Notes: generated by a model from the letters alone, not told the origin. A stretch of DNA of 64,000 nt from Stenotrophomonas sp. ISL-67 (GCF_018612915.1 NZ_JAGGRL010000001.1:62001-126000), one strand, 5' to 3'. Positions 1-10,297 are shown, numbered from the stretch's first letter. A program made the numbers and translations.

Positions 1-1
1 C

Positions 2-88
2 ATCGTCATTCCGCACCTGCGCCGGGCCGTGGATTTCCTGGACCAGCTGGAAGGCGGCGCCGAGGCCCCGGCCGTTCACGAACATTGA
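2..88 (+). CDS. C-terminal end of an unidentified protein (partial)
   Basis: An open frame entering from the left edge encodes 28 residues (IVIPHLRRAVDFLDQLEG... ending AVHEH) before a TGA. The codon choice is typical of the neighbouring genes, and a SMAG repeat pair starts 5 bases after the stop, as at other gene ends here. Too little is present to name a family. Confidence 0.5.
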   Translation: MVIPHLRRAVDFLDQLEGGAEAPAVHEH

Positions 89-93
89 TACCC

Positions 94-154
94 GGTAGCG
101 CCGGCCGTTGGCCGGCCCAGGCGATCCGTGGGCCGGCCAACGGCCGGCGCTACC
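94..154. repeat. SMAG-type REP pair (inverted)
   Basis: Two copies of the GTAGCGCCGGCCGTTGGCCGGC element face each other around a short spacer, so a large hairpin can form. The GTAG head is the hallmark of Stenotrophomonas REP elements. It lies between two genes on the same strand and could stabilise the upstream mRNA 3' end. Confidence 0.9.
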
Positions 155-271
155 TTGGTCTATTTGGGGTCCGGGGACTGGCTAAGGCATAATTGCGGGT
201 GAAACTTCCCTTGCGCCGGTGCGTTGTGCACCTGGTTGACGGCGCTCCCCCTCGGTTCGGAAACAGATCAA

Positions 272-1279
272 ATGACGCAGAAAATCACGGTCATCCGCGG
301 TGACGGCATCGGCCCGGAGATCATGGACGCTACCCTGTTCGTGCTCGGCAAGCTGGACACCGGCTTTGAATACGAAGATGCCGACGCTGGCCTGGTCGCA
401 CTGGAAAAGCACGGCGACCTGATGCCGGCGTCCACGCTGGAATCGATCGCACGCAACAAGATCGCCCTGAAGAGCCCGCTGACCACGCCGGTCGGTGGTG
501 GCTTCACCTCGATCAACGTCAGCCTGCGCCGCCACTTCGACCTGTACGCCAACGTGCGTCCGGCGGTGTCGTTCCCGAATACCAAGTCGCGTTTCGGCGA
601 CGGCGTGGACCTGGTCACCGTGCGTGAGAACACCGAAGGCGCGTACCTGGCTGAAGGCCAGGAAGTGTCGGCCGACGGCGAGACCGCCTTCTCCGGCACC
701 CGCATCACCCGCAAGGGCTCCGAGCGCATCGTGCGCTACGCCTTCGAGCTGGCCCGCAGCACCGGCCGCAAGAAGGTCACCGCCGTGCACAAGGCCAACA
801 TCATCAAGTCGACCTCGGGCCTGTTCCTGGCCGTGGCGCGCGAAGTGGCGGCCAAGTACCCGGACATCGAGTTCCAGGAAATGATCGTCGACAACTGCTG
901 CATGCAGCTGGTGATGCGTCCGGAACAGTTCGACGTGATCGTCACCACCAACCTGTTCGGCGACATCATCTCCGACCTGTGCGCCGGCCTCGTCGGCGGC
1001 CTGGGCCTGGCCCCGGGCGCCAACATCGGTGAGAACGCGGCGATCTTCGAAGCCGTGCACGGCACCGCACCGGACATCGCGGGCCAGGGCAAGGCCAATC
1101 CATGCGCGTTGCTGCTGGCCGCCGCGCAGATGCTGGACCACGTCGGCCAGGCCGACAACGCCGAGCGTCTGCGCAAGGCCATCGTGGCCACGCTGGAAGC
1201 CAAGGACTCGCTGACCGGCGACCTCGGCGGCACCGGCAACACCATGGGCTTCGCCCAGGCCATCGCCAGCCGCCTGTAA
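272..1279 (+). CDS. icd: NAD-dependent isocitrate dehydrogenase
   Basis: The 335-residue protein belongs to the beta-decarboxylating dehydrogenases (isocitrate/isopropylmalate family) and should convert isocitrate to 2-oxoglutarate in the TCA cycle in the cytosol. Family motifs are visible: RGDGIGPEI near the N-terminus, the substrate-loop SINVSLRRHFDLYANVRP, ENTEG, and the metal-binding NLFGDIISD. In the cofactor loop the sequence reads VHGTAPDIAG. NADP enzymes such as E. coli Icd have Lys-Tyr where this one has Asp-Ile, so NAD specificity is inferred, as known for the short Xanthomonas enzyme. The start chosen gives MTQKITVIRGDG; an upstream in-frame ATG at 224 would add 16 unrelated residues. 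A strong terminator follows. Confidence 0.9.
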   Translation: MTQKITVIRGDGIGPEIMDATLFVLGKLDTGFEYEDADAGLVALEKHGDLMPASTLESIARNKIALKSPLTTPVGGGFTSINVSLRRHFDLYANVRPAVSFPNTKSRFGDGVDLVTVRENTEGAYLAEGQEVSADGETAFSGTRITRKGSERIVRYAFELARSTGRKKVTAVHKANIIKSTSGLFLAVAREVAAKYPDIEFQEMIVDNCCMQLVMRPEQFDVIVTTNLFGDIISDLCAGLVGGLGLAPGANIGENAAIFEAVHGTAPDIAGQGKANPCALLLAAAQMLDHVGQADNAERLRKAIVATLEAKDSLTGDLGGTGNTMGFAQAIASRL

Positions 1280-1302
1280 CCGCGCGGGTCAATGTGCAGA
1301 AA

Positions 1303-1328
1303 AGGCACCCGGGAGGGTGCCTTTTTTT
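1303..1328 (+). terminator. Rho-independent terminator after icd
   Basis: The stem AGGCACCC/GGGTGCCT closes a 4-base loop and runs into a T tract, 23 bases after the icd stop codon. Confidence 0.9.
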
Positions 1329-1372
1329 GTGGGCGATCCGCGGGGCCCTCCTGCGGCGGCGTCTGCGACGTT

Positions 1373-1458
1373 GGTAGCGCCGGCCGTTGGCCGGCCCTCG
1401 GGACCGACTGGGCCGGCCAACGGCCGGCGCTACCGGTAGCCGGGCTGAGCCCGTCTAC
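1373..1458. repeat. SMAG REP pair plus a second GTAG repeat
   Basis: Inverted GTAGCGCCGGCCGTTGGCCGGC copies (1374-1434) are followed directly by a different GTAG-headed hairpin, GTAGCCGGGCTGAGCCC...CTAC (about 1435-1458). They sit between the convergent icd and Bax-inhibitor genes. Confidence 0.85.
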
Positions 1459-1477
1459 GCAACGTCGATGCCACGCA

Positions 1478-2236
1478 TCAACGTTGCTGGATCTTCGACA
1501 GCAAACGCAGGAACTCCACGTACAGCCACACCAGCGTGACCATCAGCCCGAACGCGCCGTACCACTCCATGTACTTGGGTGCGCGCGCTGCCGCGCCGTT
1601 TTCGATGAAGTCGAAGTCCAGCACCAGGTTCAGCGCAGCCACCACCACCACGAACAGGCTGAAGGCGATGCCCAGCCAGCTGGCCTCATGGATCACCGGC
1701 ACGTTGATGTTGAAGAACCCCAGCACGAACGAGGCCAGGTACAGCAGCGCGATGCCGCCGGTGGCAGCGACCACGCCCAGCTTGAAGTTCTCGGTGACCT
1801 TGATCAGCCCGCTGCGGTAGGCGAACAGCAGTGCGAACAGGGTGCCGAAGGTGAGCAGCACGGCTTGGAACACGATGCCCGGGAAGCGCGCTTCGAACAC
1901 CGCCGAGATGGCGCCCAGGAAGAAACCTTCCACCAGTGCGTACATCGGTGCGGTCACCGGCGACCATTCCTTCTTGAACACCGTCACCAGTGCCAGGATC
2001 AGTCCGCCGATCGCGCCGCCGATCGCGTAGATCATCGCACCCGGTGCGATCTGGCCGTCGGCGCCCAGGGTCTGGCTCCAGGCGAAGGCAGCGGTGATGA
2101 CGGTCAGCAACAGCAGGAGGCCGGTCTTGTTGACCGTGCCGTTGATGGTCATCACCTGGTCGGGCGAGCTCACGACCGAGCCGCTGGCGAGGTCGAGGAA
2201 CGTCGACTCCGAAAGTGCGGGATTGCCGCTGCGCAT
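1478..2236 (-). CDS. Bax inhibitor-1/YccA family membrane protein
   Basis: The 252-residue protein has about seven hydrophobic helices after a short hydrophilic N-terminus (MRSGNPALSES). It matches the layout of the long Bax inhibitor-1/YccA subgroup, including a GAISAVFEARFPGIVFQAVL-type segment and an aspartate-containing C-terminal region (NLVLDFDFIE). In E. coli, YccA modulates FtsH proteolysis; here the function is inferred only from family. The start is supported by AAGGAG eight bases upstream. An in-frame upstream ATG at 2392 would add 52 unrelated residues. Confidence 0.8.
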   Translation of the reverse strand: MRSGNPALSESTFLDLASGSVVSSPDQVMTINGTVNKTGLLLLLTVITAAFAWSQTLGADGQIAPGAMIYAIGGAIGGLILALVTVFKKEWSPVTAPMYALVEGFFLGAISAVFEARFPGIVFQAVLLTFGTLFALLFAYRSGLIKVTENFKLGVVAATGGIALLYLASFVLGFFNINVPVIHEASWLGIAFSLFVVVVAALNLVLDFDFIENGAAARAPKYMEWYGAFGLMVTLVWLYVEFLRLLSKIQQR

Positions 2237-2364
2237 TGCCAATCTCCTTGAAGGGGTAGGGTCCGGCCGATCCGGCCGCTGAACAAGAGCATAGCGTACG
2301 GCAACAAACCGTCTGCGCCGTGGGCAACGTCGGAACACGAATGTGAAAAACCCTGTGAAAAGCG

Positions 2365-2393
2365 TTGACAGACGCCTCGCTGATTCCCACAAT
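2365..2393 (+). promoter_or_regulatory. Sigma-70 promoter of the tRNA cluster
   Basis: A perfect -35 TTGACA (2365-2370) and a -10 CACAAT (2388-2393) are separated by 17 bases, about 40 bases upstream of tRNA-Pro. Confidence 0.7.
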
Positions 2394-2433
2394 AGGCGGC
2401 TCTTTCGGGGGGAACCTCGAGGGTTGAAACCAC

Positions 2434-2510
2434 CGGGGTATAGCGCAGTCTGGTAGCGCGCCTGCTTTGGGAGCAGGATGTCGGGGGTTCGAATCCCTCT
2501 ACCCCGACCA
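2434..2510 (+). tRNA. tRNA-Pro (TGG)
   Basis: This 77-nt cloverleaf has the acceptor stem CGGGGTA/TACCCCG, anticodon loop CTTTGGG giving TGG, the T-arm GGGTTCGAATCCC and an encoded CCA. Confidence 0.95.
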
Positions 2511-2556
2511 TGTCCCGCTGCTCAAACCGGGATGGGAATGCGACAATCCGGTCAGA

Positions 2557-2633
2557 GCGCCCGTAGCTCAACTGGATAGAGCACCGGCCTTCTAAGCCGG
2601 CGGTTACAGGTTCGATTCCTGTCGGGCGCGCCA
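2557..2633 (+). tRNA. tRNA-Arg (TCT)
   Basis: The cloverleaf has acceptor GCGCCCG/CGGGCGC, anticodon stem-loop CCGGCCTTCTAAGCCGG with anticodon TCT, and an encoded CCA. It starts 46 bases after tRNA-Pro and is probably co-transcribed with it. Confidence 0.95.
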
Positions 2634-2668
2634 TCGGCGCAAACGCCAGGGGATTCAACATTTGCGAC

Positions 2669-2691
2669 GTAGGGACACGCCATGCGTGTCC
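2669..2691 (+). repeat. GTAG-type REP (GTAGGGACACGCCATGCGTGTCC)
   Basis: A single GTAG-headed hairpin of the GACACGC...GCGTGTC subtype lies between tRNA-Arg and tRNA-His. Confidence 0.7.
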
Positions 2692-2712
2692 AGATGTCTG
2701 AAAGGTTTCAGT

Positions 2713-2790
2713 GGTGGCTGTAGCTCAGTTGGTTAGAGTTCCGGATTGTGATTCCGGAGGTCGGGGGTTCGAGTCCCCTCAGCCACCCCA
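2713..2790 (+). tRNA. tRNA-His (GTG)
   Basis: The cloverleaf has anticodon GTG within GGATTGTGATTCC. It also has the extra 5' G opposite the C73 discriminator that is typical of bacterial tRNA-His, and CCA is encoded. Confidence 0.95.
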
Positions 2791-2830
2791 CTGATTGAAG
2801 GAACCGGGTTCGCCGAAAGCGGGCCTGGGG

Positions 2831-2858
2831 TTGCAAAAAGAGGCGCAGACGTTACACT
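2831..2858 (+). promoter_or_regulatory. Promoter of the first tRNA-Lys
   Basis: TTGCAA (2831-2836) and TACACT (2853-2858) are spaced by 16 bases, ending 17 bases upstream of the mature tRNA. Confidence 0.5.
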
Positions 2859-2875
2859 TGCCGCCTGGATTTTCA

Positions 2876-2951
2876 GGGCTGTTAGCTCAGTTGGTAGAGC
2901 AGTTGACTCTTAATCAATAGGTCGAAGGTTCGAATCCTTCACAGCCCACCA
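2876..2951 (+). tRNA. tRNA-Lys (CTT), copy 1
   Basis: This 76-nt cloverleaf has acceptor GGGCTGT/ACAGCCC, anticodon loop CTCTTAA giving CTT, and an encoded CCA. It is identical to the copy at 3178-3253. Confidence 0.95.
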
Positions 2952-2957
2952 AGACAG

Positions 2958-2987
2958 AAGCCATCCGGGAAGCCGGGTGGCTTTTTT
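2958..2987 (+). terminator. Terminator after tRNA-Lys copy 1
   Basis: The stem AAGCCATCCGG/CCGGGTGGCTT has a GAA(A)G-type loop and is followed by six T. Confidence 0.85.
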
Positions 2988-3010
2988 CTTGCGCGCGATC
3001 CACTGTTGCG

Positions 3011-3105
3011 TGGGACACGCGTGGCGTGTCGCTACCGGTGCGCCGGGCAGCCACGCAGGGCGTGGCTCTACGCATGTGCGCCGGCAGCCACGCAGGGCGT
3101 GTCTA
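3011..3105. repeat. Cluster of three REP-like hairpins between the tRNA-Lys copies
   Basis: GGGACACGCGTGGCGTGTCGCTACC (3011-3035) and two copies of the CAGCCACGCAGGGCGTG...CTAC type (about 3049-3071 and 3086-3105) are adjacent. All are inverted GTAG-headed elements of the kind seen throughout this window. Confidence 0.7.
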
Positions 3106-3131
3106 CGCTGTGAGGCCCGTGCAGAAAATGC

Positions 3132-3161
3132 TTGCGCATTTGTGCGGCGTTGCGTCATAAT
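3132..3161 (+). promoter_or_regulatory. Promoter of the second tRNA-Lys
   Basis: TTGCGC (3132-3137) and CATAAT (3156-3161) have an 18-base spacer and lie 16 bases upstream of the tRNA. Confidence 0.5.
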
Positions 3162-3177
3162 TCGCCTCCCGATTTTC

Positions 3178-3253
3178 GGGCTGTTAGCTCAGTTGGTAGA
3201 GCAGTTGACTCTTAATCAATAGGTCGAAGGTTCGAATCCTTCACAGCCCACCA
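3178..3253 (+). tRNA. tRNA-Lys (CTT), copy 2
   Basis: The sequence is base-for-base the same as the tRNA-Lys 226 bases upstream, with anticodon CTT and encoded CCA. It has its own promoter and terminator, so the two are independent units. Confidence 0.95.
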
Positions 3254-3259
3254 AGACAA

Positions 3260-3289
3260 AAGCCATCCGGTTCGCCGGGTGGCTTTTTT
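3260..3289 (+). terminator. Terminator after tRNA-Lys copy 2
   Basis: The stem AAGCCATCCGG/CCGGGTGGCTT is closed by a TTCG tetraloop and followed by a T run. Confidence 0.9.
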
Positions 3290-3332
3290 CTTGTCTGCGA
3301 TCGGGCGCCGCGCCGCTATAATGCTGCCCAGC

Positions 3333-3417
<85 letters not shown>

Positions 3418-3608
3418 GCTGTCGGGGCAGGGGACTCCCCTGAACACGCCCCGGATTGACGTTCCCGCCCCCCTGCTGGCGGCGCTGGCCGTTATCGGCC
3501 AAACTACAGGGCTGCGGCGGGCAGGCGCGTCCACGACCCCGCGTTCTCAACCCGTTTCATCCAATCACATCGTGCCGGGGGCGTCGCCACCGGTTGGCAG
3601 GAGTCAAC

Positions 3609-4904
3609 ATGCAAGCTTCGATCGAATCCACCGGCAATCTGGAACGCCGCCTGACCTTCTCGCTGCCGGAAGACCGCCTGCAGACCCACATCAGCGGCCG
3701 CCTGGGCGAAATCGCCCGTACCGCGCGCATCAAGGGCTTCCGCCCGGGCAAGGTGCCGGCCAAGGTGATCGAGCAGCGTTTCGGCCAGCAGGTCCGCAGC
3801 GAAGCCGTCGACGGCCTGCTGCGTGAGACCTTCGATGCCGCCATCCGCGAGCACGAACTGCGCATTGCCGGCGCGCCGCGCATCGACAAGGGCGACAACG
3901 GCGAGTTCTCGTTCGTGGCCACCGTCGAGCTGGTGCCGGACTTCGGCGACGTCGACGTCAGCACGCTGACCGTCGTGCGCCACGTCGCTGAAATCAATGA
4001 CGCCGACATCGACCAGATGATCACCAACCTGCGCGAACAGCGCCGCAGCTGGAGCCCGGTTGAGCGTGGTGTCCAGGACGGCGACCTGGTCGCACTGGAA
4101 ACCTGGTCGCAGGCCGGCGATGAGCGCCTGCCGGCCGAAGGCACCGAGAAGGGCAGCGTGGTGGTGGGCCAGGGCATGATGTTCGAGCAGATCGAGCAGG
4201 GCCTGGTCGGCCTGTCCAAGGGTGAGGAAAAGACCCTGGACGTCGAGTTCCCGGCCGACTGGCGCGTGCCGGCGCTGGCTGGCAAGCAGGTCAAGGTCAC
4301 GGTCAAGGCGGTGGACGTGTCCGCGCCGGTGCTGCCGGATGTGGATGCCGAGTTCATCAAGAGCTTCGGTGTGAAGGGTGGCGATGAGGAGCAGTTCCGC
4401 AAGGACATCCGCGCCAACCTGGAGCGTGAGCTCAAGGGCGCGCTGATGAACCGCCTGCGCCGTGAAGTGGGCGAGCAGCTCATTGCCGCCTACGCTTCGG
4501 TGGAAATGCCGCCGCGCCTGGTCGACAACGAGGCCCGTGCCATGCTGGCCCAGCAGGTCGAGCAGATCCGCCGCAGCGGCCGCAACCCGGGCGACATCCC
4601 GGCCGACGCCCATGAAGGCTTCAAGGACGCCGCCGCCAAGCGCGTCCTGGTCGGCCTGCTGGTCGGCGAAGTGGCCCGCAGGAACGACCTGCGCCTGGAC
4701 CCGAAGCGCCTGAACGAAACCATGCGCCTGATCGCGTCGACCTATGAAGAGCCGGAGCAGGTCATTGAGATGTACCGCAACGACCCCCAGCTGATGAGTG
4801 GGCTGCAGAACCGCGTGATGGAAGAGCAGGTGATCGACTGGATCGCCGAGCGCGCCCAGCACACCGAGCAGTCGTTGTCGTTCCAGGATGCCATCCGCCA
4901 GTAA
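3609..4904 (+). CDS. tig: Trigger factor (ribosome-associated chaperone, prolyl isomerase)
   Basis: The 431-residue protein should bind the ribosome at the tunnel exit and fold nascent chains. The N-terminal ribosome-binding motif appears as [17 protein letters not shown] (residues about 39-56). An FKBP-like PPIase domain covers about 150-240, and a helical C-terminal chaperone domain follows. Length matches E. coli Tig (432). The start MQASIESTG is preceded by GGCAGGAG; in-frame codons further upstream run through tRNA-proximal sequence without family resemblance. It opens the conserved tig-clpP-clpX-lon-hupB block. Confidence 0.97.
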   Translation: MQASIESTGNLERRLTFSLPEDRLQTHISGRLGEIARTARIKGFRPGKVPAKVIEQRFGQQVRSEAVDGLLRETFDAAIREHELRIAGAPRIDKGDNGEFSFVATVELVPDFGDVDVSTLTVVRHVAEINDADIDQMITNLREQRRSWSPVERGVQDGDLVALETWSQAGDERLPAEGTEKGSVVVGQGMMFEQIEQGLVGLSKGEEKTLDVEFPADWRVPALAGKQVKVTVKAVDVSAPVLPDVDAEFIKSFGVKGGDEEQFRKDIRANLERELKGALMNRLRREVGEQLIAAYASVEMPPRLVDNEARAMLAQQVEQIRRSGRNPGDIPADAHEGFKDAAAKRVLVGLLVGEVARRNDLRLDPKRLNETMRLIASTYEEPEQVIEMYRNDPQLMSGLQNRVMEEQVIDWIAERAQHTEQSLSFQDAIRQ

Positions 4905-4971
4905 GCGGGCGGCGTTTCATGCCCCGCGCCCCATGGCGCGGGGTGGTTTCCCCCAAATAGGTGCCTCAGTA

Positions 4972-5598
4972 ATGGACAACCAAACCAAAGCCCTGAACAT
5001 GGTTCCGATGGTGGTCGAACAGACCAGCCGCGGCGAGCGCGCCTATGACATCTATTCGCGCCTGTTGAAGGAGCGCCTGATCTTCCTCGTGGGCCCGATC
5101 GATGATCACATGGCCAACGTGGTGGTGGCGCAGCTGCTGTTCCTGGAAGCGGACAACCCGGAAAAGGACATCAGCATCTACATCAACTCGCCCGGTGGCG
5201 TGGTCACCGCCGGCATGGCGATCTACGACACCATGCAGTACATCAAGCCGGACGTGAGCACCATCTGCGTCGGCCAGGCCGCCTCGATGGGCGCACTGCT
5301 GCTGGCATCCGGCGCGGCCGGCAAGCGTTATGCGCTGCCGAACTCGCGCGTGATGATCCACCAGCCGCTGGGCGGCTTCCAGGGCCAGGCCACGGATATC
5401 GACATCCACGCCCGTGAAATCCTGACCCTGCGTTCACGCCTCAACGAGGTGCTGGCCAAGCACACCGGCCAGTCGCTGGAGACCATCGCGCGCGACACCG
5501 AGCGCGACAACTTCAAGAGCGCGGCCGATGCGGTGGCCTACGGCCTGGTCGACTCGGTCCTCGAGCGCCGTCCGGAAGAGTCGATCACCCCGGCCTGA
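4972..5598 (+). CDS. clpP: ATP-dependent Clp protease proteolytic subunit
   Basis: The 208-residue serine peptidase forms the tetradecameric barrel that degrades substrates fed by ClpX or ClpA. The catalytic triad is visible as S105 (GQAASMGA), H130 (RVMIHQP) and D179 (DTERDN). The start is ATG at 4972, giving [17 protein letters not shown], which matches the usual N-terminus. The gene lies 67 bases after tig and 126 bases before clpX. Confidence 0.97.
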   Translation: MDNQTKALNMVPMVVEQTSRGERAYDIYSRLLKERLIFLVGPIDDHMANVVVAQLLFLEADNPEKDISIYINSPGGVVTAGMAIYDTMQYIKPDVSTICVGQAASMGALLLASGAAGKRYALPNSRVMIHQPLGGFQGQATDIDIHAREILTLRSRLNEVLAKHTGQSLETIARDTERDNFKSAADAVAYGLVDSVLERRPEESITPA

Positions 5599-5724
5599 TA
5601 GTGCCGCCAGGCCGGGAAACCGGCCTGTTTCCGCAGGGTCGGGCTGGACTGGCGTCCTCCCGACCCTGTGCTATTCTCGAATCGAACCCCCGTTCAGCGG
5701 GTGGGGTAACTGGGTAAGCGAAGC

Positions 5725-7014
<1,290 letters not shown>

Positions 7015-7067
7015 TCCATCAAGTATTTGAATTGATGGATGTTTTTCAGAGCATCTTGCATCTGGAC

Positions 7068-7102
7068 GCCGATGGCCCCATAACGGGGCCATCGGCTTTT
7101 TT
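7068..7102 (+). terminator. Terminator between clpX and lon
   Basis: A 12-bp perfect stem GCCGATGGCCCC/GGGGCCATCGGC is followed by six T, separating the clpP-clpX unit from lon. Confidence 0.9.
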
Positions 7103-7155
7103 GTATCCGGGTGAAGCTGCCCGGAGGCCATCCACACTGCTCAACTGGAGCCCAC

Positions 7156-9621
7156 ATGGCCCGTTCCCCAACTGAGACTCTCGACCTGCCGGTACTGCCG
7201 CTGCGCGACGTGGTGGTGTTCCCGCACATGGTCATTCCGCTGTTCGTCGGCCGCGACAAATCCATGCACGCGCTGGAACAGGCGATGGAAGCGGACAAGC
7301 GCATCCTGCTGCTGGCGCAGAAGTCGGCCGAGACCGACGATCCCACCGCCGCCGACCTCTACCAGGTCGGCACCCTGGCCCAGGTCCTGCAACTGCTGAA
7401 GCTGCCCGACGGCACCATCAAGGTGCTGGTTGAAGGCCTGTCGCGGGTCAACGTCACCCAGGTCAGCGAGCGCGACGGTTCGCTGCACGGCCTGGCCGAA
7501 GAAATCGAATCGGACGAATCACGCGAGCCGCGCGAGATCGAAGCCATTGCGCGTTCGCTGATGTCGCTGTTCGAACAGTACGTCAAGACCAACCGCAAGC
7601 TGCCGCCGGAACTGCTGCAGACCCTGGCCGGCATCGATGAACCGGCACGCCTGGCCGACACCATCGCCGCGCACATCAGCGTGCGCCTGGCTGACAAGCA
7701 GCGCCTGCTGGAAACCCTGCAGATCGGCGACCGCCTGGAAATGCTGGTCGGCCTGGTCGACGGCGAGATCGACGTGCAGCAGATGGAAAAGCGCATCCGC
7801 GGCCGCGTGAAGTCGCAGATGGAAAAGAGCCAGCGCGAGTACTACCTCAACGAGCAGATGAAGGCCATCCAGAAGGAACTGGGCGACCTGGACGATGCCC
7901 CGGGCGAGCTGGAAGAGCTGGCGCGCAAGATCGCCGACGCCGGCATGCCCAAGCCGGTGGAAACCAAGGCCAAGGCCGAGCTCAACAAGCTCAAGCAGAT
8001 GTCGCCGATGTCGGCCGAAGCGGCCGTGGTCCGCAACTACCTGGATTGGCTGCTGGGCGTGCCGTGGAAGAAGCGCACCAAGGTGCGCAAGGACCTCAAG
8101 GCCGCCCAGGACACCCTGGATGCCGACCATTTCGGCCTGGACAAGGTCAAGGACCGCATCCTGGAGTACCTGGCGGTGCAGTCGCGGGTGAAGCAGATGA
8201 AGGGCCCGATCCTGTGCCTGGTCGGGCCGCCGGGCGTGGGCAAGACCTCGCTGGGCCAGTCCATCGCCAAGGCCACCAACCGCAAGTTCGTGCGCATGAG
8301 CCTGGGCGGCGTGCGCGACGAAGCCGAGATCCGTGGCCATCGTCGCACCTACGTCGGTTCCATGCCGGGCCGCATCGTACAGAACCTCAACAAGGTGGGC
8401 AGCAAGAACGCGCTGTTCGTGCTCGATGAAATCGACAAGATGTCGATGGACTTCCGTGGCGACCCGTCTTCGGCGCTGCTGGAAGTGCTCGACCCGGAAC
8501 AGAACAACGCCTTCAACGACCACTACCTGGAAGTGGACCTGGACCTGTCCGAAGTGATGTTCGTGGCGACCTCCAACTCGCTCAACATCCCCGGTCCGCT
8601 GCTGGACCGCATGGAAGTGATCCGCATCCCCGGCTACACCGAGGATGAGAAGCTAAACATCGCCATGCGCTACCTGGTGCCCAAGCAGCTCAAGGCCAAC
8701 GGCCTGAAGCCGGAGGAACTGGAGATCGAGGCCGACGCCATCCAGGACGTGGTGCGTTACTACACCCGCGAATCGGGCGTGCGCAACCTCGAACGCGAAG
8801 TGGCCAAGATCTGCCGCAAGGTGGTGAAGGAAATCGCGCTGGCCGGTCCGGTCGCACCTGCAAGGCCGGCCAAGGCAGGCAGGAAGACCGCGGCGAAGAA
8901 GAAGACGCTGGTGGTGGTCAACGGCAAGAACCTGGGGAAATACCTGGGGGTGCGCCGCTTCGACTTCGGCCGTGCCGAGGAACAGAACGAAATCGGCCTG
9001 GTCACCGGCCTGGCCTGGACCGAGGTCGGTGGCGAGCTGCTGCAGATCGAATCGACCCTGGTCCCGGGCAAGGGCGCGCTGATCCTGACCGGCCAGCTCG
9101 GCAACGTCATGAAGGAATCGGCGTCGGCCGCGCTGTCGGTGGTGCGTTCGCGCGCTGAGCGGCTGGGCATCGATGCCGAGTTCCTGCAGAAGCACGACGT
9201 GCACGTGCACGTGCCCGACGGCGCCACCCCGAAGGACGGCCCCAGCGCCGGCATCGCCATGGTGACCTCGCTGGTGTCGATGCTGACCAAGGTGCCGGTG
9301 CGCGCCGAAGTGGCCATGACCGGCGAGATCACCCTGCGCGGGCGGGTCACCGCCATCGGTGGCCTGAAGGAGAAACTGCTGGCGGCGCTGCGCGGTGGCA
9401 TCACCACCGTGATCATCCCCGAAGAGAACCGCAAGGACTTGGTCGACATTCCCGTCAATGTCACCCGCGACCTCAAGATCATTCCGGTGAAGTGGATTGA
9501 AGAGGTGTTGGACCTGGCGCTTGAAACGCCGCTGAAGGCGCCCAAGCCCAGGAAGGATGGGCAGCGCGTCACAGTGCGGGGCAAGAGCAAGCCAGCATCC
9601 ACCACGCGCGTCAAGCACTGA
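7156..9621 (+). CDS. lon: ATP-dependent Lon protease
   Basis: The 821-residue protein has the N-terminal substrate-binding LON domain, a coiled region, an AAA+ module with Walker A GPPGVGKT, and a C-terminal protease domain. The Ser-Lys dyad is S697 (in PKDGPSAG) and K740 (in GGLKEK), with the same 43-residue spacing as E. coli S679/K722. A Lys/Ala-rich insertion (AKAGRKTAAKKKT, about 575-592) explains most of the extra length over E. coli Lon (784). The chosen start follows a GGAG at 7147. Confidence 0.97.
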   Translation: MARSPTETLDLPVLPLRDVVVFPHMVIPLFVGRDKSMHALEQAMEADKRILLLAQKSAETDDPTAADLYQVGTLAQVLQLLKLPDGTIKVLVEGLSRVNVTQVSERDGSLHGLAEEIESDESREPREIEAIARSLMSLFEQYVKTNRKLPPELLQTLAGIDEPARLADTIAAHISVRLADKQRLLETLQIGDRLEMLVGLVDGEIDVQQMEKRIRGRVKSQMEKSQREYYLNEQMKAIQKELGDLDDAPGELEELARKIADAGMPKPVETKAKAELNKLKQMSPMSAEAAVVRNYLDWLLGVPWKKRTKVRKDLKAAQDTLDADHFGLDKVKDRILEYLAVQSRVKQMKGPILCLVGPPGVGKTSLGQSIAKATNRKFVRMSLGGVRDEAEIRGHRRTYVGSMPGRIVQNLNKVGSKNALFVLDEIDKMSMDFRGDPSSALLEVLDPEQNNAFNDHYLEVDLDLSEVMFVATSNSLNIPGPLLDRMEVIRIPGYTEDEKLNIAMRYLVPKQLKANGLKPEELEIEADAIQDVVRYYTRESGVRNLEREVAKICRKVVKEIALAGPVAPARPAKAGRKTAAKKKTLVVVNGKNLGKYLGVRRFDFGRAEEQNEIGLVTGLAWTEVGGELLQIESTLVPGKGALILTGQLGNVMKESASAALSVVRSRAERLGIDAEFLQKHDVHVHVPDGATPKDGPSAGIAMVTSLVSMLTKVPVRAEVAMTGEITLRGRVTAIGGLKEKLLAALRGGITTVIIPEENRKDLVDIPVNVTRDLKIIPVKWIEEVLDLALETPLKAPKPRKDGQRVTVRGKSKPASTTRVKH

Positions 9622-9670
9622 CGCGCATGGTGGAATTGCCTGAAACCCGCGTCGCTATTGGCTTTTCAGC

Positions 9671-9699
9671 TTGCGCGGGTAGGGGTGCGCTGGTATAAA
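9671..9699 (+). promoter_or_regulatory. Sigma-70-like promoter of hupB
   Basis: TTGCGC (9671-9676) and TATAAA (9694-9699) are spaced by exactly 17 bases. The promoter leaves a 5' leader of roughly 120 bases before the hupB start. Confidence 0.6.
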
Positions 9700-9827
9700 A
9701 GCAGCACTCGCACGTCAACAGAATGCTGACGGCTGCGAATCGAGAACTTCACTGGCATCCGGTCACGTCGCGGGTCGGATGCTTCACTGTCGAACATGCG
9801 GAATCCCCGCCAAAGGAGCTGTACAGA

Positions 9828-10100
9828 ATGAACAAGACCGAATTGATCGACGCCGTTGCCGAAGCCGCTGACCTGACCAAGGCCGAGTCGAGCCGCGCTG
9901 TCGATGCCGTCATCGCTTCCGTCACCAAAGCCCTGAAGGGCGGTGATGCGGTGACCCTGGTGGGCTTCGGTACGTTCCAGGTGCGCGACCGCGCTGCCCG
10001 TACCGGCCGCAACCCGAAGACCGGCGACACCATCAAGATCGCTGCGTCGAAGAATCCGTCGTTCAAGGCTGGCAAAGCCCTGAAGGATGCCGTAAACTAA
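9828..10100 (+). CDS. hupB: DNA-binding protein HU
   Basis: The 90-residue histone-like protein should form dimers that bend DNA. The family signature is complete: [20 protein letters not shown] at the start, the [22 protein letters not shown] beta-arm with its proline-bearing loop, and the [12 protein letters not shown] tail. An AAAGGAG lies 11 bases upstream of the ATG. tRNA-Val starts 12 bases after the stop, so the tRNAs are probably processed from the hupB transcript. Confidence 0.96.
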   Translation: MNKTELIDAVAEAADLTKAESSRAVDAVIASVTKALKGGDAVTLVGFGTFQVRDRAARTGRNPKTGDTIKIAASKNPSFKAGKALKDAVN

Positions 10101-10111
10101 GCGGCTTGCTG

Positions 10112-10186
10112 GGGTGCTTAGCTCAGCGGTAGAGCGTCTCCTTTACACGGAGAGGGTCGGGGGTTCGAAACCCTCAGCACCCACCA
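10112..10186 (+). tRNA. tRNA-Val (TAC)
   Basis: The 75-nt cloverleaf has acceptor GGGTGCT/AGCACCC, anticodon stem-loop TCTCCTTTACACGGAGA with anticodon TAC, and encoded CCA. Confidence 0.95.
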
Positions 10187-10213
10187 GGCACCGCCAGTAA
10201 ATGTTTGAAATGT

Positions 10214-10290
10214 GGAGCGGTAGTTCAGCTGGTTAGAATGCTGGCCTGTCACGCCGGAGGTCGCGGGTTCGAGTCCCGTCCGCTCCGCCA
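10214..10290 (+). tRNA. tRNA-Asp (GTC)
   Basis: The 77-nt cloverleaf has acceptor GGAGCGG/CCGCTCC, anticodon GTC in GCCTGTCACGC, and encoded CCA. Confidence 0.95.
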
Positions 10291-10297
10291 ATTCTTG

